A stretch of DNA of 64,000 nt from [Pseudomonas] carboxydohydrogena. Lineage in GTDB: Bacteria > Pseudomonadota > Alphaproteobacteria > Rhizobiales > Xanthobacteraceae. The translations under genes were made by a program, and so were the position numbers. Position 1 is the stretch's first letter; each line of letters begins with the position of its first letter. The notes under the pieces are model-generated. The model was not told the DNA's origin. It did not search any database and worked only from the letters and a program-made list of their open reading frames with translations. Below, one piece after another: positions 43,979 through 52,804 of the stretch. The DNA is taken from positions 928,501 through 992,500 of the forward strand of contig NZ_CP113162.1 in the NCBI RefSeq assembly GCF_029030725.1. The letters run 5' to 3'.

Positions 43979-44763
43979 AGGCATTCGCTAACGAAGCCGC
44001 CTTGGTGTCGGTGCTGGACAGATATAACGAGATCGCGATTGCGGTGAGCGGCGGCATTGACAGTATGGTCCTTGCCTACGTCGCGCATCGCTTCTCTCGC
44101 ACGAAGGCAGTGATGATGCATGCGGTCTCGCCTGCTGTGCCGCAGGCCGCGACGGCTCGTATCAGGCGTTACGCGGACTGCGAGGGCTGGAATGTCGTCT
44201 GGCTCGATGCGGGTGAATTCGACGACCCAAATTATCGCGCCAACCCGGTTAACCGTTGCTATTACTGCAAATCCAATCTGTACGATCGTATTCGCGATGC
44301 GACGTCCTTCCAAATCGCATCGGGAACCAACATCGACGACCTCGGCGATTTCCGCCCGGGGCTGAAAGCTGCATCAGAGCGTGCGGTGGTCCATCCTTAT
44401 GTTGAAGCCGGTCTGGGTAAGGCAGTCATCTATAGCTTGGCGGAAAGGTATGGATTGACCGATCTTGCCGAGCTTCCGGCGCAGCCATGCCTTGCCAGCC
44501 GTGTTGAAACCGGCATAGCGATTAATCCGGATGATCTGGCTTTCATCGAAATGATGGAGAACAGGGCTGCTTCGCTCGCGCCTGTTACTGCCGATATTCG
44601 ATGCCGCACCACGGCCACAGGCATCGTCATCGAAGTCGGTACGACGTTCCCGCAATCCCAACGTGACTTTCTGGCGCAGGACGCTGCAAAGCTATGTGCG
44701 GCTCACGGACGTATCTTTGCGGGGGTGCGAGACTATCGTCGCGGGTCCGCGTTTCTGCGCTGA
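43975..44763 (+). CDS. larE: LarE-like sulfur transferase
   Basis: LarE converts the two carboxylates of the pincer precursor to thiocarboxylates. The 262-residue protein has the PP-loop AVSGGIDSMVLA (SGGIDS 25-30), the NRCYYCKSNLY segment (C95, C98) and PAQPCLASR with C172 at the position of the sacrificial sulfur-donor Cys176 of L. plantarum. Thus it probably gives up its own cysteine sulfur. It overlaps larC and precedes a nickel permease gene by 30 bases. Confidence 0.9.
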   Translation: MKAFANEAALVSVLDRYNEIAIAVSGGIDSMVLAYVAHRFSRTKAVMMHAVSPAVPQAATARIRRYADCEGWNVVWLDAGEFDDPNYRANPVNRCYYCKSNLYDRIRDATSFQIASGTNIDDLGDFRPGLKAASERAVVHPYVEAGLGKAVIYSLAERYGLTDLAELPAQPCLASRVETGIAINPDDLAFIEMMENRAASLAPVTADIRCRTTATGIVIEVGTTFPQSQRDFLAQDAAKLCAAHGRIFAGVRDYRRGSAFLR

Positions 44764-44793
44764 CAGTGTTGAAACGCTGACTTTGGGGGGCGC

Positions 44794-45492
44794 ATGTTCG
44801 GAATCCTGACGCTTGGTTTTCTGCTCGGGATGCATCATGCGCTCGAGGCTGATCATATCGCCGCGGTGTCGAGCATCGCCGCCCGCCGCTCCAGTGTCCG
44901 CGACATCGTCAAGCACGGTCTGACCTGGGGTATTGGCCATACCATAACGCTGTCTTTATTTGCTGGGGCAGCTCTATTGCTCGGGCAGATGATTTCGGAT
45001 CATCTCGCTGAACGGCTGGAATTTGCGGTCGGCGTCATGCTGGTTATCATGGGCGTGTACGTGTTGTGGCAGCTTTGGCGTGATCGGATACATTTCCATG
45101 GCCACATTCATGATGGGGCTGTGCACTTTCATGCTCACAGCCATCGTGGGGAATCCATGCCGCATGAACGAAGCGCGCATGCGCATGAACACGGATTCCG
45201 CTGGCGGACATTGCTTGTTGGTTTGATTCACGGCATGGCAGGCTCGGCGGCACTACTCGTTATCGCAATGTCGCAGGTGAGCAATCCGGTTTATGGGCTG
45301 CTCTATCTGGTTTTATTTGGCCTCGGATCGATGATCGGCATGGGTGCGCTGTCGGCCGTTATCGCCGTGCCATTGGCGATTTCCGCGCGATCGTTGACCT
45401 GGGCAAATCGTACCTTGCAGGTAGCTGTGGGGATGGTGACGGTCGGTATAGGCGCCTCGACCATCTATGCGACGATGTTTTCTCATGCGTAG
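44794..45492 (+). CDS. Nickel/cobalt permease, NicO/UreH-like
   Basis: This 232-residue membrane protein has about six helices and the metal-transport signature H-x4-D-H (H15-D20-H21, in MHHALEADHIAAVSS). A His-rich cytosolic loop follows (about 90-125: HFHGHIHDGAVHFHAHSH). That is typical of NicO/UreH and NiCoT-like transporters. Being last in an operon of nickel-cofactor genes, it most likely supplies Ni2+ for LarC. A cobalt role is less likely here. Confidence 0.85.
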   Translation: MFGILTLGFLLGMHHALEADHIAAVSSIAARRSSVRDIVKHGLTWGIGHTITLSLFAGAALLLGQMISDHLAERLEFAVGVMLVIMGVYVLWQLWRDRIHFHGHIHDGAVHFHAHSHRGESMPHERSAHAHEHGFRWRTLLVGLIHGMAGSAALLVIAMSQVSNPVYGLLYLVLFGLGSMIGMGALSAVIAVPLAISARSLTWANRTLQVAVGMVTVGIGASTIYATMFSHA

Positions 45493-45530
45493 CACGATCG
45501 AAGGTGCTGATCGGTGCAACGGAAGGCTTT

Positions 45531-45607
45531 TGGTAGCGAGAGAGGGACTCGAACCCCCGACCCCAGGATTATGATTCCCGTGCTCTAACCAGCTGAGCTA
45601 CCTCGCC
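45531..45607 (-). tRNA. tRNA-Met (anticodon CAT)
   Basis: The 77-base gene on the minus strand begins GGCGAGGTAGCTCAGC, has anticodon loop ATCATAA (anticodon CAT), T-arm GGGGGTTCGAGTCCC, and ends GCTACCA with CCA encoded. Position 1-72 is G-T, so it is not the initiator, which has a mismatch there. It may be elongator Met or an Ile tRNA whose CAT is modified. Its 3' end points at the lar-like operon. Confidence 0.93.
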
Positions 45608-45703
45608 AAAATCCGCATGGCCGATATGACCGGCCACTCGCGAATGGCGCATATAAAGAGGGAGCCAAATGGCTGTCAAGCAAGAGAAAGCTCCGAAAAC
45701 GCA

Positions 45704-46078
45704 TCATTTCGGCCGCACGTTGGGATCGCCGCCCGGACTTCCGGGTGGCGGAATCACCGGCATGGAACCGCCGGGCGGGTTCGGTGTCGGCGCATGCATC
45801 TCGGGATCGATGCCGGGCGGAGGGCACAGCACGCCATCCGATTTCGCCAGCGTATCGCCGAGGGGTTTGCCGGCTTGATTTTTCGGGTTCGATGGCTGAA
45901 CGCCACTCTCTCCGGGCGCGACCTGCGTGGGCGCACATTTCGTCGCCGGGCGATCGGTATTGCTCGGTGCTATCGGCGCTTGCGGTGTCGCAGGCGCCGG
46001 GGCGGCCTGAGCCAGCACCGCTGCGGGCGCAGCCATCAGCGCACAGATCGTCACAGCAAGAGTGGTTGTCATCCGCAT
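45704..46078 (-). CDS. Secreted proline-rich hypothetical protein
   Basis: This 124-residue protein has a clear Sec signal (MTTTLAVTICALMAAPAAVLAQ) followed by a Pro/Ala-rich, low-complexity chain (SMPVIPPPGSPGGDP) with two cysteines. It is likely periplasmic. No domain is known. It is followed on the minus strand by the tRNA-Met gene and preceded by the methyltransferase gene. Confidence 0.65.
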   Translation of the reverse strand: MRMTTTLAVTICALMAAPAAVLAQAAPAPATPQAPIAPSNTDRPATKCAPTQVAPGESGVQPSNPKNQAGKPLGDTLAKSDGVLCPPPGIDPEMHAPTPNPPGGSMPVIPPPGSPGGDPNVRPK

Positions 46079-46135
46079 GAAGGCTGAACGGCCCAGGCGA
46101 AGGCATGTTCCTGAGTACGGGCGGTCGGCGGAGGA

Positions 46136-46774
46136 TTAGTGCTTGCGGTAGCGGATCAGGGAGAAATGTCCCATCGGCGGCATCGGCCGCCGTTCGATCA
46201 GATCCACGCCGCCGTGGCGTGCGGCCCAGTTGACGAGGCGCGCCCACGGGAACTCGGGCCGCCAGCCGAGACGGCGCGCGATTGGCGAGAACGCCAGTTC
46301 GAACAATTTGCGCGGGCCGCTTTCCGCGCCGATGTGATTGACGAGAATAAGCTCGCCGCCGGGTTTCAGCACGCGCACGAAATCGTCAAGCGTGGCCTCC
46401 GGCTCCGGCACGGCGGTGACGACATATTGCGCGACCACGGCGTCGAAGGTGCCGTCCGCGAACGCCAGATGTTTGGCGTCCATCACCGACAGGGCTTCGA
46501 CATTGGTCAAATTGAGCGTGCGTGCGCGCTCGCGCGCCTTGCGCAGCATCGGCTCGGAAATATCGACGCCGCAGATTTTCGTGGTGCGTGAATAGTCGGT
46601 CAGCGACAGGCCGGTGCCGATGCCGACATCGAGAACGCGGCCGCCGATCCGGTCGGCCAGCGCGATCGTGGCTTTGCGCCCGGCATCGAAGACTTGCCCG
46701 AAGACGAGATCGTAGATGGGCGCCCAGGCGGCGTAAGCCTTCGCCACTCCGGCGCGATCGATGTCGTTAGCCAC
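46136..46774 (-). CDS. Class I SAM-dependent methyltransferase, PmtA-like
   Basis: This 212-residue enzyme has the SAM motif VLDVGIGTGL (about 47-56), CGVDISEPML, and the post-motif VVAQYVVTAVPEPEATLDDFVRVLKPGG. The overall pattern resembles the Rhodobacter-type phosphatidylethanolamine N-methyltransferase PmtA and UbiE-like enzymes. A role in phosphatidylcholine synthesis is plausible but not proven. It lies 15 bases downstream of mnmA on the same strand. Confidence 0.78.
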   Translation of the reverse strand: MANDIDRAGVAKAYAAWAPIYDLVFGQVFDAGRKATIALADRIGGRVLDVGIGTGLSLTDYSRTTKICGVDISEPMLRKARERARTLNLTNVEALSVMDAKHLAFADGTFDAVVAQYVVTAVPEPEATLDDFVRVLKPGGELILVNHIGAESGPRKLFELAFSPIARRLGWRPEFPWARLVNWAARHGGVDLIERRPMPPMGHFSLIRYRKH

Positions 46775-46789
46775 GATGTGCCGATGATC

Positions 46790-47971
46790 CTAGAGCGCGG
46801 CGGAGGCCGCGAGATGATGGGAATCCACGGCGTCGCCGTGATTGAAGGCGTGGGTGATGAAGCCGCCGCCGAGTACGCGCGCCTGTCCGTCCGGTGCGTC
46901 GTAGAATACGCAGGCTTGTCCCGGCGAGATGCCTTCCTCGCCCGCGAGCAACTCGACTTCGCAATGGTCGCCGTTCATCCGCAGATGGGCAGGCTGGGGT
47001 GGACGGGTCGAGCGCACCTTGATGTAGAGGTCGCGGCCTTCATTCGCGGCATGCTCGAACGAGCCGTCGCCGATCCAGTTGATGTCGCGCAGCGTGATGA
47101 TGCTTTTGCGCAGCGCCGCGCGCGGACCGACGATCACCCGTCGCGATGCGGCGTCGAGTGCCACGACATAAAGCGGTTCGGCGGCGGCGATGCCGATGCC
47201 ACGGCGCTGGCCGATCGTGAAATTCACGATACCCTGATGATGGCCGAGAACGCGGCCGCGCAGATCGACGATATCTCCCGGTTGCAGCGCATTCGGCTTC
47301 ATGCGCTCGATCACGTCGGTGTAGCGGCCGGTCGGCACGAAACAGATGTCCTGGCTGTCGTGCTTCTCGGCAACCGGCAGATCGAAGCGACGCGCCAGTT
47401 CGCGCGTCTGGGCCTTGGTCATGTCGCCGAGCGGGAAGCGCAAATCGTTGAGCTGGTCCTGCGTCGTCGCGAACAGGAAATAGCTCTGGTCGCGGTCGGC
47501 ATCGGCGGCGCAGACCATGGCGCGCGAGCCGTCAGCCTGCCGCCGCGAGGCGACGTAATGGCCGGTGGCGAGCGCCTTGGCGCCGAGTTCGCGGGCAGTC
47601 GTGAGCAGGTCGCGGAATTTGACGGAACGGTTGCACTCGATGCACGGCACCGGCGTTTCGCCCAGCACATAGCTTTCCGCGAAGCGGTCGATCACCGATT
47701 CACGGAAACGGCTCTCATAATCGAGCACGTAATGCGGAATGCCGATGCGTTCGGCGACGTCGCGCGCGTCGTGGATGTCCTGTCCCGCGCAGCAGGCGCC
47801 CTTGCGGTGGGTGGCGGCGCCATGATCGTAAAGTTGCAGCGTGATGCCGATGACATCGTAGCCCTCGGCCTTCAACAGGGCGGCCGTGGTCGAGGAGTCG
47901 ACGCCACCGGACATGGCGACGACCACGCGCGTGCCGGACGGCGGTCCTTCGAGGTCGAGACTGTTGAGCAT
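46790..47971 (-). CDS. mnmA: tRNA-specific 2-thiouridylase MnmA
   Basis: MnmA thiolates U34 of the Lys, Glu and Gln tRNAs. The 393-residue protein has the PP-loop AMSGGVDSS, the [18 protein letters not shown] segment, the catalytic Cys region VPCIECN and GHYVASRR. The C-terminal beta-barrel part ([18 protein letters not shown]) is present. It is full length. A divergent flagellar promoter region lies upstream. Confidence 0.96.
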   Translation of the reverse strand: MLNSLDLEGPPSGTRVVVAMSGGVDSSTTAALLKAEGYDVIGITLQLYDHGAATHRKGACCAGQDIHDARDVAERIGIPHYVLDYESRFRESVIDRFAESYVLGETPVPCIECNRSVKFRDLLTTARELGAKALATGHYVASRRQADGSRAMVCAADADRDQSYFLFATTQDQLNDLRFPLGDMTKAQTRELARRFDLPVAEKHDSQDICFVPTGRYTDVIERMKPNALQPGDIVDLRGRVLGHHQGIVNFTIGQRRGIGIAAAEPLYVVALDAASRRVIVGPRAALRKSIITLRDINWIGDGSFEHAANEGRDLYIKVRSTRPPQPAHLRMNGDHCEVELLAGEEGISPGQACVFYDAPDGQARVLGGGFITHAFNHGDAVDSHHLAASAAL

Positions 47972-48168
47972 CGCATTGATCCAAAGGCGCGAAAGGCCGC
48001 GCCCTGTCTGGGTACTTTATTATAGTTGGGGAGGATGGGTGGCAATTAGAACGGTTTTGTCCGGCAAAACTTGCCGGAAGGCAGAAAAAGCAGACAGAAA
48101 AGAGCCTGATGAAGGATTGTCTGGAAATATAAAGTATTGTTTTTATTGAATATATCAAGAAATCAAGG

Positions 48169-48185
48169 CTGGCCCGGTCCTTGCT
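48169..48185 (+). promoter_or_regulatory. Sigma-54 promoter upstream of fliK-flgD
   Basis: CTGGCCCGGTCCTTGCT (48169-48185) closely fits the -24/-12 consensus TGGCAC-N5-TTGC, differing by one base in the -24 box. It is 37 bases before the fliK GTG. The FlbD activator encoded at 54952 is a sigma-54 activator, so this fits class III flagellar control as in Caulobacter. Confidence 0.8.
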
Positions 48186-48221
48186 GAGAAAGCTACAGGT
48201 ACCTTTGCGAGAACCAGTCCC

Positions 48222-49829
48222 GTGTTGAACGTCGCGCACGATCCGGCCGTCAATTCCCAGGTTTACAGTCACCGTAGCCCGCCCAGGCAGGATCAGGGCG
48301 TGTCCGCGGATGATTTCGGTTCCCTGGTCGATAGCAATGCGGCGGCGGCCAATCGCGATGTTCCTCTCCCTTCCGTGCAGGACGGGACGGCTCGCCGGGC
48401 CGACAACAGCAATGATCGTCCGGCCAGACGCGATGACAGAGATGATGCCAAGCCCGCCGAGGACGCGCAGCAGGCTGCGCCGCGCACCGGTGTCGTCGAT
48501 CAAAAGACCAAAAAAGCGCCCGCAAATGCCGGTGCGGTGAAGACCGGACTGTCCGAAGGCAAATCGAAAACCAAAACGAAGGATGATGCGGCTGACGGCA
48601 CGCCGGCCGATCTGACCCAATCCCCGCAAACGGCTGGCGATGCGGCCAGTCCGGGCGCGGTCGTGGTGGCAGCTCCTGCGGCAGTGACGCAGACCGAAAC
48701 GGTCAAGTCTGACGGCAAATCCGATGCGACTACGGAGACGGCGACACCCGCTCCGGGCGTTTCGGCAACGGTTGCGGCCAATGCGACTTCTGGCAAAGAC
48801 GCCGGTGCAGAGGCTGAGGCAACCGGCACCGTGGCCAAGCCGATGGTCGATCCGTCAGCCGGACACCCGTCTTTCGACAAATCGAAAACGGGCCAGACGC
48901 AGGCGTCGGCCGATGGCGCTTCTTTGGCGAAGACAGGCGATGGCGCGAATGCGACCGCGCTGTCCACCGGCATTGTCGTGCTGCAGCAAGCCACAGCCGC
49001 ACCCGCGGTCACCACCGGAGTGGCCAAGACCGAAGCCGTCGCGGGCATCGCGAACGGCAAGCCCGCGAAGGCTGCGGTCAAAACGGACGCTACCGATCAG
49101 GCCGATACGAAACCCGGAGCGGACACCAAGCCTTCCGGCGACAAGCCTGCCGCTTCTTCCGCCAATGACACGAATGCGGATCAGGGCAAGAGCGATGCCG
49201 CTTCGGCGAAAGCCGACAAGGGGGGCGCGGTGCCTGCCGCTCCCTCGCATGACCGCCATAGCTCCGATGCTCCAATCGCCAAGCCGGATGTCAGCTTCCA
49301 GGCGGCTCTCGACATGCAAGCGCCCGCCACGCAACAGACTCAAACCCAGCAGCAATTCACGGTGACGGCGGCGGGGCCGACGGCCTCCGCGCAGGCAGCC
49401 AGCGTTCCCGTGCCGGTGAACGGGCTCGCGGTCGATATCGCGACGCGCGCGGCAGCGGGCAATACCAGCTTCCAGATCCGTCTCGATCCGGCCGAACTTG
49501 GCCGCATCGATGTACGACTGGACGTGGACAAGCATGGCCGGGTGACCTCGCACCTCACGGTGGATCAGCCCGCGACACTCGACATGCTGCGCAGGGATGC
49601 GCCGCAGTTGCAGCGCGCGTTGGAGGATGCCGGTCTCAAGACCGGTGACGGCGGATTGCAGTTCAGCCTGCGCGATCAATCGCCGCAGGGAGGTCAGGGC
49701 GATAGCGGGCAGGGGCGCCAGTCGCACCGCCTGATCGTCTCCGAAGAGGTTTCAACCACGCCGCAGGTGGCGGGCGCGAGCTACGGCCGGTCGTCCGGTT
49801 CAAGCTCCGGCATCGACATCAGCATTTGA
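48222..49829 (+). CDS. fliK: Flagellar hook-length control protein FliK
   Basis: This 535-residue protein has a long, disordered Ala/Thr/Lys/Asp-rich region (about 1-390) and a folded C-terminal Flg_hook domain (about 395-490: FQIRLDPAELGRIDVRLDVD, then ATLDMLRRDAPQLQRALEDAG). FliK measures hook length and switches export specificity; the long disordered part is the ruler. The GTG start fits, and the flgD gene follows 9 bases later. A sigma-54 promoter lies upstream. Confidence 0.88.
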   Translation: MLNVAHDPAVNSQVYSHRSPPRQDQGVSADDFGSLVDSNAAAANRDVPLPSVQDGTARRADNSNDRPARRDDRDDAKPAEDAQQAAPRTGVVDQKTKKAPANAGAVKTGLSEGKSKTKTKDDAADGTPADLTQSPQTAGDAASPGAVVVAAPAAVTQTETVKSDGKSDATTETATPAPGVSATVAANATSGKDAGAEAEATGTVAKPMVDPSAGHPSFDKSKTGQTQASADGASLAKTGDGANATALSTGIVVLQQATAAPAVTTGVAKTEAVAGIANGKPAKAAVKTDATDQADTKPGADTKPSGDKPAASSANDTNADQGKSDAASAKADKGGAVPAAPSHDRHSSDAPIAKPDVSFQAALDMQAPATQQTQTQQQFTVTAAGPTASAQAASVPVPVNGLAVDIATRAAAGNTSFQIRLDPAELGRIDVRLDVDKHGRVTSHLTVDQPATLDMLRRDAPQLQRALEDAGLKTGDGGLQFSLRDQSPQGGQGDSGQGRQSHRLIVSEEVSTTPQVAGASYGRSSGSSSGIDISI

Positions 49830-49838
49830 GGACTAGCC

Positions 49839-50576
49839 ATGTCTGTTGACGCGACAACGGCAACACCGGTCACATCGGCCCCCGCATCGACGACGAACAC
49901 CGGTTCGTCGTCGAGCAGCAGCAGTTCGAGCACGGGCTCCACGGGGATCGCGGATAATTTCCAGACGTTCCTGACGCTGCTGACCACGCAGTTGCAGAAC
50001 CAGAATCCGCTCGATCCGCTCGATACCAACCAGTTCACCGCGCAGCTCGTGCAGTTCGCGCAGGTCGAGCAGCAGTTGAAGGCCAACGATCAGTTGAGCT
50101 CACTGGTGGCGCTACAGAAAACGGCGCAATCGACGCAGGCATTGAGCTTCGTCGGCCAGACCATCTCGGTCGATGGCTCGACCGCTGCCTTCAACGGCTC
50201 GGCGACATGGAATTTCAATGCGGCCGCCGACTGCAACGCAGTCGTCACGATTGCCGCCCCGAACGGGGAGACGGCCTATACCGGCAGCTATTCGCTGAAA
50301 GCCGGTCCCGCCAGTTTTGTCTGGGACGGCAAGGGCAATGATGGCACCCAATGGGCGGCCGGCAACTACAAGCTGACGGTGACCGGCAAGGACAACAGCG
50401 GCAAGGACGTCACGGTGACGACCGAGGTGCAGGGCGTGGTGGATTCCGTGGACATGACGGCGAGCCCGGCGCTGCTCTCGATGGGTGGCAACAATTATAC
50501 GATCGACCAGATCAAGCGGGTGGTCCGCAGCAGCACGTCCGACACTGGAAACGGCACGGGCAACAGCGGCACCTAA
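49839..50576 (+). CDS. flgD: Flagellar hook capping protein FlgD
   Basis: FlgD caps the growing hook. The 245-residue protein has a Ser/Thr-rich start, the conserved N-terminal segment FQTFLTLLTTQLQNQNPLDP followed by DTNQFTAQLVQFAQVEQQ, and a C-terminal FlgD Ig-like/tudor part (FVWDGKGNDGTQWAAGNYKL). A terminator follows about 30 bases after the stop. Confidence 0.95.
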   Translation: MSVDATTATPVTSAPASTTNTGSSSSSSSSSTGSTGIADNFQTFLTLLTTQLQNQNPLDPLDTNQFTAQLVQFAQVEQQLKANDQLSSLVALQKTAQSTQALSFVGQTISVDGSTAAFNGSATWNFNAAADCNAVVTIAAPNGETAYTGSYSLKAGPASFVWDGKGNDGTQWAAGNYKLTVTGKDNSGKDVTVTTEVQGVVDSVDMTASPALLSMGGNNYTIDQIKRVVRSSTSDTGNGTGNSGT

Positions 50577-50607
50577 GTACCGTTAGTCGATTATTTAAGA
50601 ATTCCTG

Positions 50608-50634
50608 CCCCGCCTTTCAGGAGGCGGGGTTTGT
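50608..50634 (+). terminator. Terminator after flgD
   Basis: CCCCGCCT (50608-50615) pairs perfectly with AGGCGGGG (50622-50629) around a 6-base loop and is followed by TTTGT. It separates fliK-flgD from sciP. Confidence 0.75.
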
Positions 50635-50747
50635 CGTTGAAGGGGCGGAGTTCAGGAGAACTGCATTCGACGCTTAGGCTTAGGCAAATTTTAAGCGGCT
50701 CGGGGTACCTTGTTCCCACGAGTGCAGTTTGAGTTTGTGAGTACGCC

Positions 50748-51023
50748 ATGACAGAACCCCACCGCCCGAGGGTGAAGTATGTCATCGGGCCCGATGGTAG
50801 CCCGCTGACGATTGCTGATCTTCCGGCTCCTGGTACCAAACGGTGGGTTATCCGCCGCAAGGCCGAAGTTGTCGCAGCCGTCCGTGGCGGCCTTCTTTCT
50901 CTGGAAGAAGCATGCAGCCGCTATACGCTGACGGTGGACGAATTCCTGTCCTGGCAGTTTTCGATCGACCAGCACGGTTTGGCCGGGCTGCGCACCACCC
51001 GAATCCAGCAATACCGCCAATAA
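50748..51023 (+). CDS. sciP: CtrA inhibitor SciP (DUF1153)
   Basis: This 91-residue helix-turn-helix protein belongs to DUF1153. The body RWVIRRKAEVVAAVRGGLLSLEEACSRYTLTVDEFLSWQ gives the pattern; the preceding part is VKYVIGPDGSPLTIADLP. In Caulobacter, SciP binds CtrA and represses CtrA-dependent genes in G1. Its position just before a fliF operon with a CtrA-like box agrees with that role. Confidence 0.9.
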   Translation: MTEPHRPRVKYVIGPDGSPLTIADLPAPGTKRWVIRRKAEVVAAVRGGLLSLEEACSRYTLTVDEFLSWQFSIDQHGLAGLRTTRIQQYRQ

Positions 51024-51110
51024 CGCTAGCAGCCCGCAGCCGGGATTTTCCGAAAATCCGCTTCATTACATGAAGCGGAGCTTGAGGATGTCTCAATTTA
51101 TGCCAGGCTG

Positions 51111-51128
51111 TTAACCCGCGTTAACCAT
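51111..51128 (+). promoter_or_regulatory. CtrA-type box upstream of fliF
   Basis: TTAACCCGCGTTAACCAT has two TTAA halves separated by six bases, close to the CtrA consensus TTAA-N7-TTAA, and contains a perfect TTAACCAT half. It is 42 bases before the first fliF start candidate. In Caulobacter the fliF operon is directly controlled by CtrA, so the site is plausible though one base short. Confidence 0.55.
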
Positions 51129-51169
51129 CTAGAAACCATCCCTAGGCAAATTCTGCCCAGTCGGCCCAT

Positions 51170-52801
51170 TTGGCCGAATCTTTGGGGTGGTCTTTGCCAG
51201 GGCTGGTTTCATTCCTTCGCGGTATGGGTGCAGGGCGGCTCGCGGCGATGTTGGCCGTGACCATGGCCCTGCTGGGCTTTTTCGGGTTCGTCATCCTGCG
51301 GGTGACGGCCCCACAGATGGTCACCCTTTATACCGATCTGAGCTACGACGACGCCTCCGGCGTCATGAAGGAGCTCGACCGGCAGGCCATTCCCTACGAG
51401 TTGAAGAATGACGGCGCCATCATCATGGTGCCGAAGGACAAGGTCACCCGCCTGCGGATGAAGCTCGCCGAAGGCGGCCTGCCGAAGGGTGGTGGCGTCG
51501 GCTACGAGATCTTCGACAAGTCCGATACGCTGGGTTCGACCAGTTTCGTCCAGAACGTCAATCACCTGCGCGCGCTCGAGGGTGAGCTTGCCCGCACCAT
51601 CAAGTCCATCGACCGTATCCAGGCGGTGCGAGTGCATCTGGTGCTGCCGGACCGGCCGCTGTTCTCGCGCGAGAAACCGGAGCCCTCGGCGGCGATTGTG
51701 GTTCGTGTCCGCGGGGCGCTTGAGCCGCAGCAGGTTCGCGCCATCCGCCATCTTGTCGCATCGTCCGTCAATGGCCTGAAGCCGCAGCGCGTCTCGATCG
51801 TCGACGAGAATGGCCAGTTGCTCGCGGACGGGTCGGGTGACGCCAACGGCATGGGGGATGTCGGCGCGGACGAGCGGCGCATCGCCTATGAGAACCGGCT
51901 GCGCAAGCAGATCGAAAGCATCGTCACATCGGTGGTTGGCGCCGGCCGCGCGCGCGTCCAGCTCTCGGCGGATTTCGATTACAACAAGGTCACCGAGACG
52001 TCCGACAAGTTCGACCCGGAAGGGCGTGTGCTGCGCTCGAGCCAGACACGTGAGGAATCGTCCGCGACGTCGAACGGGCAGAACGGTCAGGTCACCGTCA
52101 ACAACGAAATGCCCGGCAACCAGCAGCAGAATGCAGCCAACGCGGGCAAGGACCAGAGCAAGAAGAGCGAGGAAATCAACAATTACGAAATTTCCCGCAC
52201 CACCAAGACGGAAGTGACCGAAGCAGGTCGCGTGCAGCGCGTGTCGGTCGCCGTGCTGGTGGATGGCACCTATTCCAAGAACGAAAAAGGCGACATGGTC
52301 TATGCGCCGCGCAGCAAGGAAGACCTTGAGCGCATCGCCACGCTGGTGCGCTCGGCGATTGGCTTTGAAAAGAACCGTGGCGATCAGGTCGATGTCGTCA
52401 ATCTGCGCTTCGCCGAAGCGCCTGCGGCCGTGCCGCTGCCCGAGCCGACCGGCTGGCTGAGCGTATTCCAGTTCACCAAGGACGACGTGATGTATTTCAT
52501 CGAACTTGGCGTGATGTCGCTGCTCGCCATTGTCGTCGTCTTCATGGTGGTCCGGCCGCTCGTCAAGCGCGTGTTGGCCGAAGACCCGCCACCCGCTCTG
52601 CCGGCGCTCCCCGAAGTCGAGCAGCCCGCCGCCGTTCCGGGGCCCGTTCATACCGCCGCGACCGCGCAGATGATCGATGTCGCGCAGGTGCAGGGACAGG
52701 TCCACGCGCAATCCGTCCATCGCGTCGGCGAGTTGGCCGATCGCAATCCGAACGAGACCGTTTCCATCATCCGTCAATGGCTGACAGAGCAACCGGCGTA
52801 A
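51170..52801 (+). CDS. fliF: Flagellar MS-ring protein FliF
   Basis: FliF forms the membrane ring of the flagellar basal body. The 543-residue protein has an N-terminal membrane helix (LAAMLAVTMALLGFFGFVIL), the ring-building motif regions (YDDASGVMKELDRQAIPYEL, GGVGYEIFDKSD, VRVHLVLPDRPLFSREKPEPSA), and a C-terminal membrane helix (about 445-465, FIELGVMSLLAIVVVFMVV) followed by the FliG-binding tail. The start is uncertain: TTG 51170 lacks a ribosome site; TTG 51194 has GGGGTGG nearby and fits homologous N-termini. It is first in the fliF-fliG-flbE-fliN-flbD operon. Confidence 0.93.
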   Translation: MAESLGWSLPGLVSFLRGMGAGRLAAMLAVTMALLGFFGFVILRVTAPQMVTLYTDLSYDDASGVMKELDRQAIPYELKNDGAIIMVPKDKVTRLRMKLAEGGLPKGGGVGYEIFDKSDTLGSTSFVQNVNHLRALEGELARTIKSIDRIQAVRVHLVLPDRPLFSREKPEPSAAIVVRVRGALEPQQVRAIRHLVASSVNGLKPQRVSIVDENGQLLADGSGDANGMGDVGADERRIAYENRLRKQIESIVTSVVGAGRARVQLSADFDYNKVTETSDKFDPEGRVLRSSQTREESSATSNGQNGQVTVNNEMPGNQQQNAANAGKDQSKKSEEINNYEISRTTKTEVTEAGRVQRVSVAVLVDGTYSKNEKGDMVYAPRSKEDLERIATLVRSAIGFEKNRGDQVDVVNLRFAEAPAAVPLPEPTGWLSVFQFTKDDVMYFIELGVMSLLAIVVVFMVVRPLVKRVLAEDPPPALPALPEVEQPAAVPGPVHTAATAQMIDVAQVQGQVHAQSVHRVGELADRNPNETVSIIRQWLTEQPA

Positions 52802-52804
52802 AAC

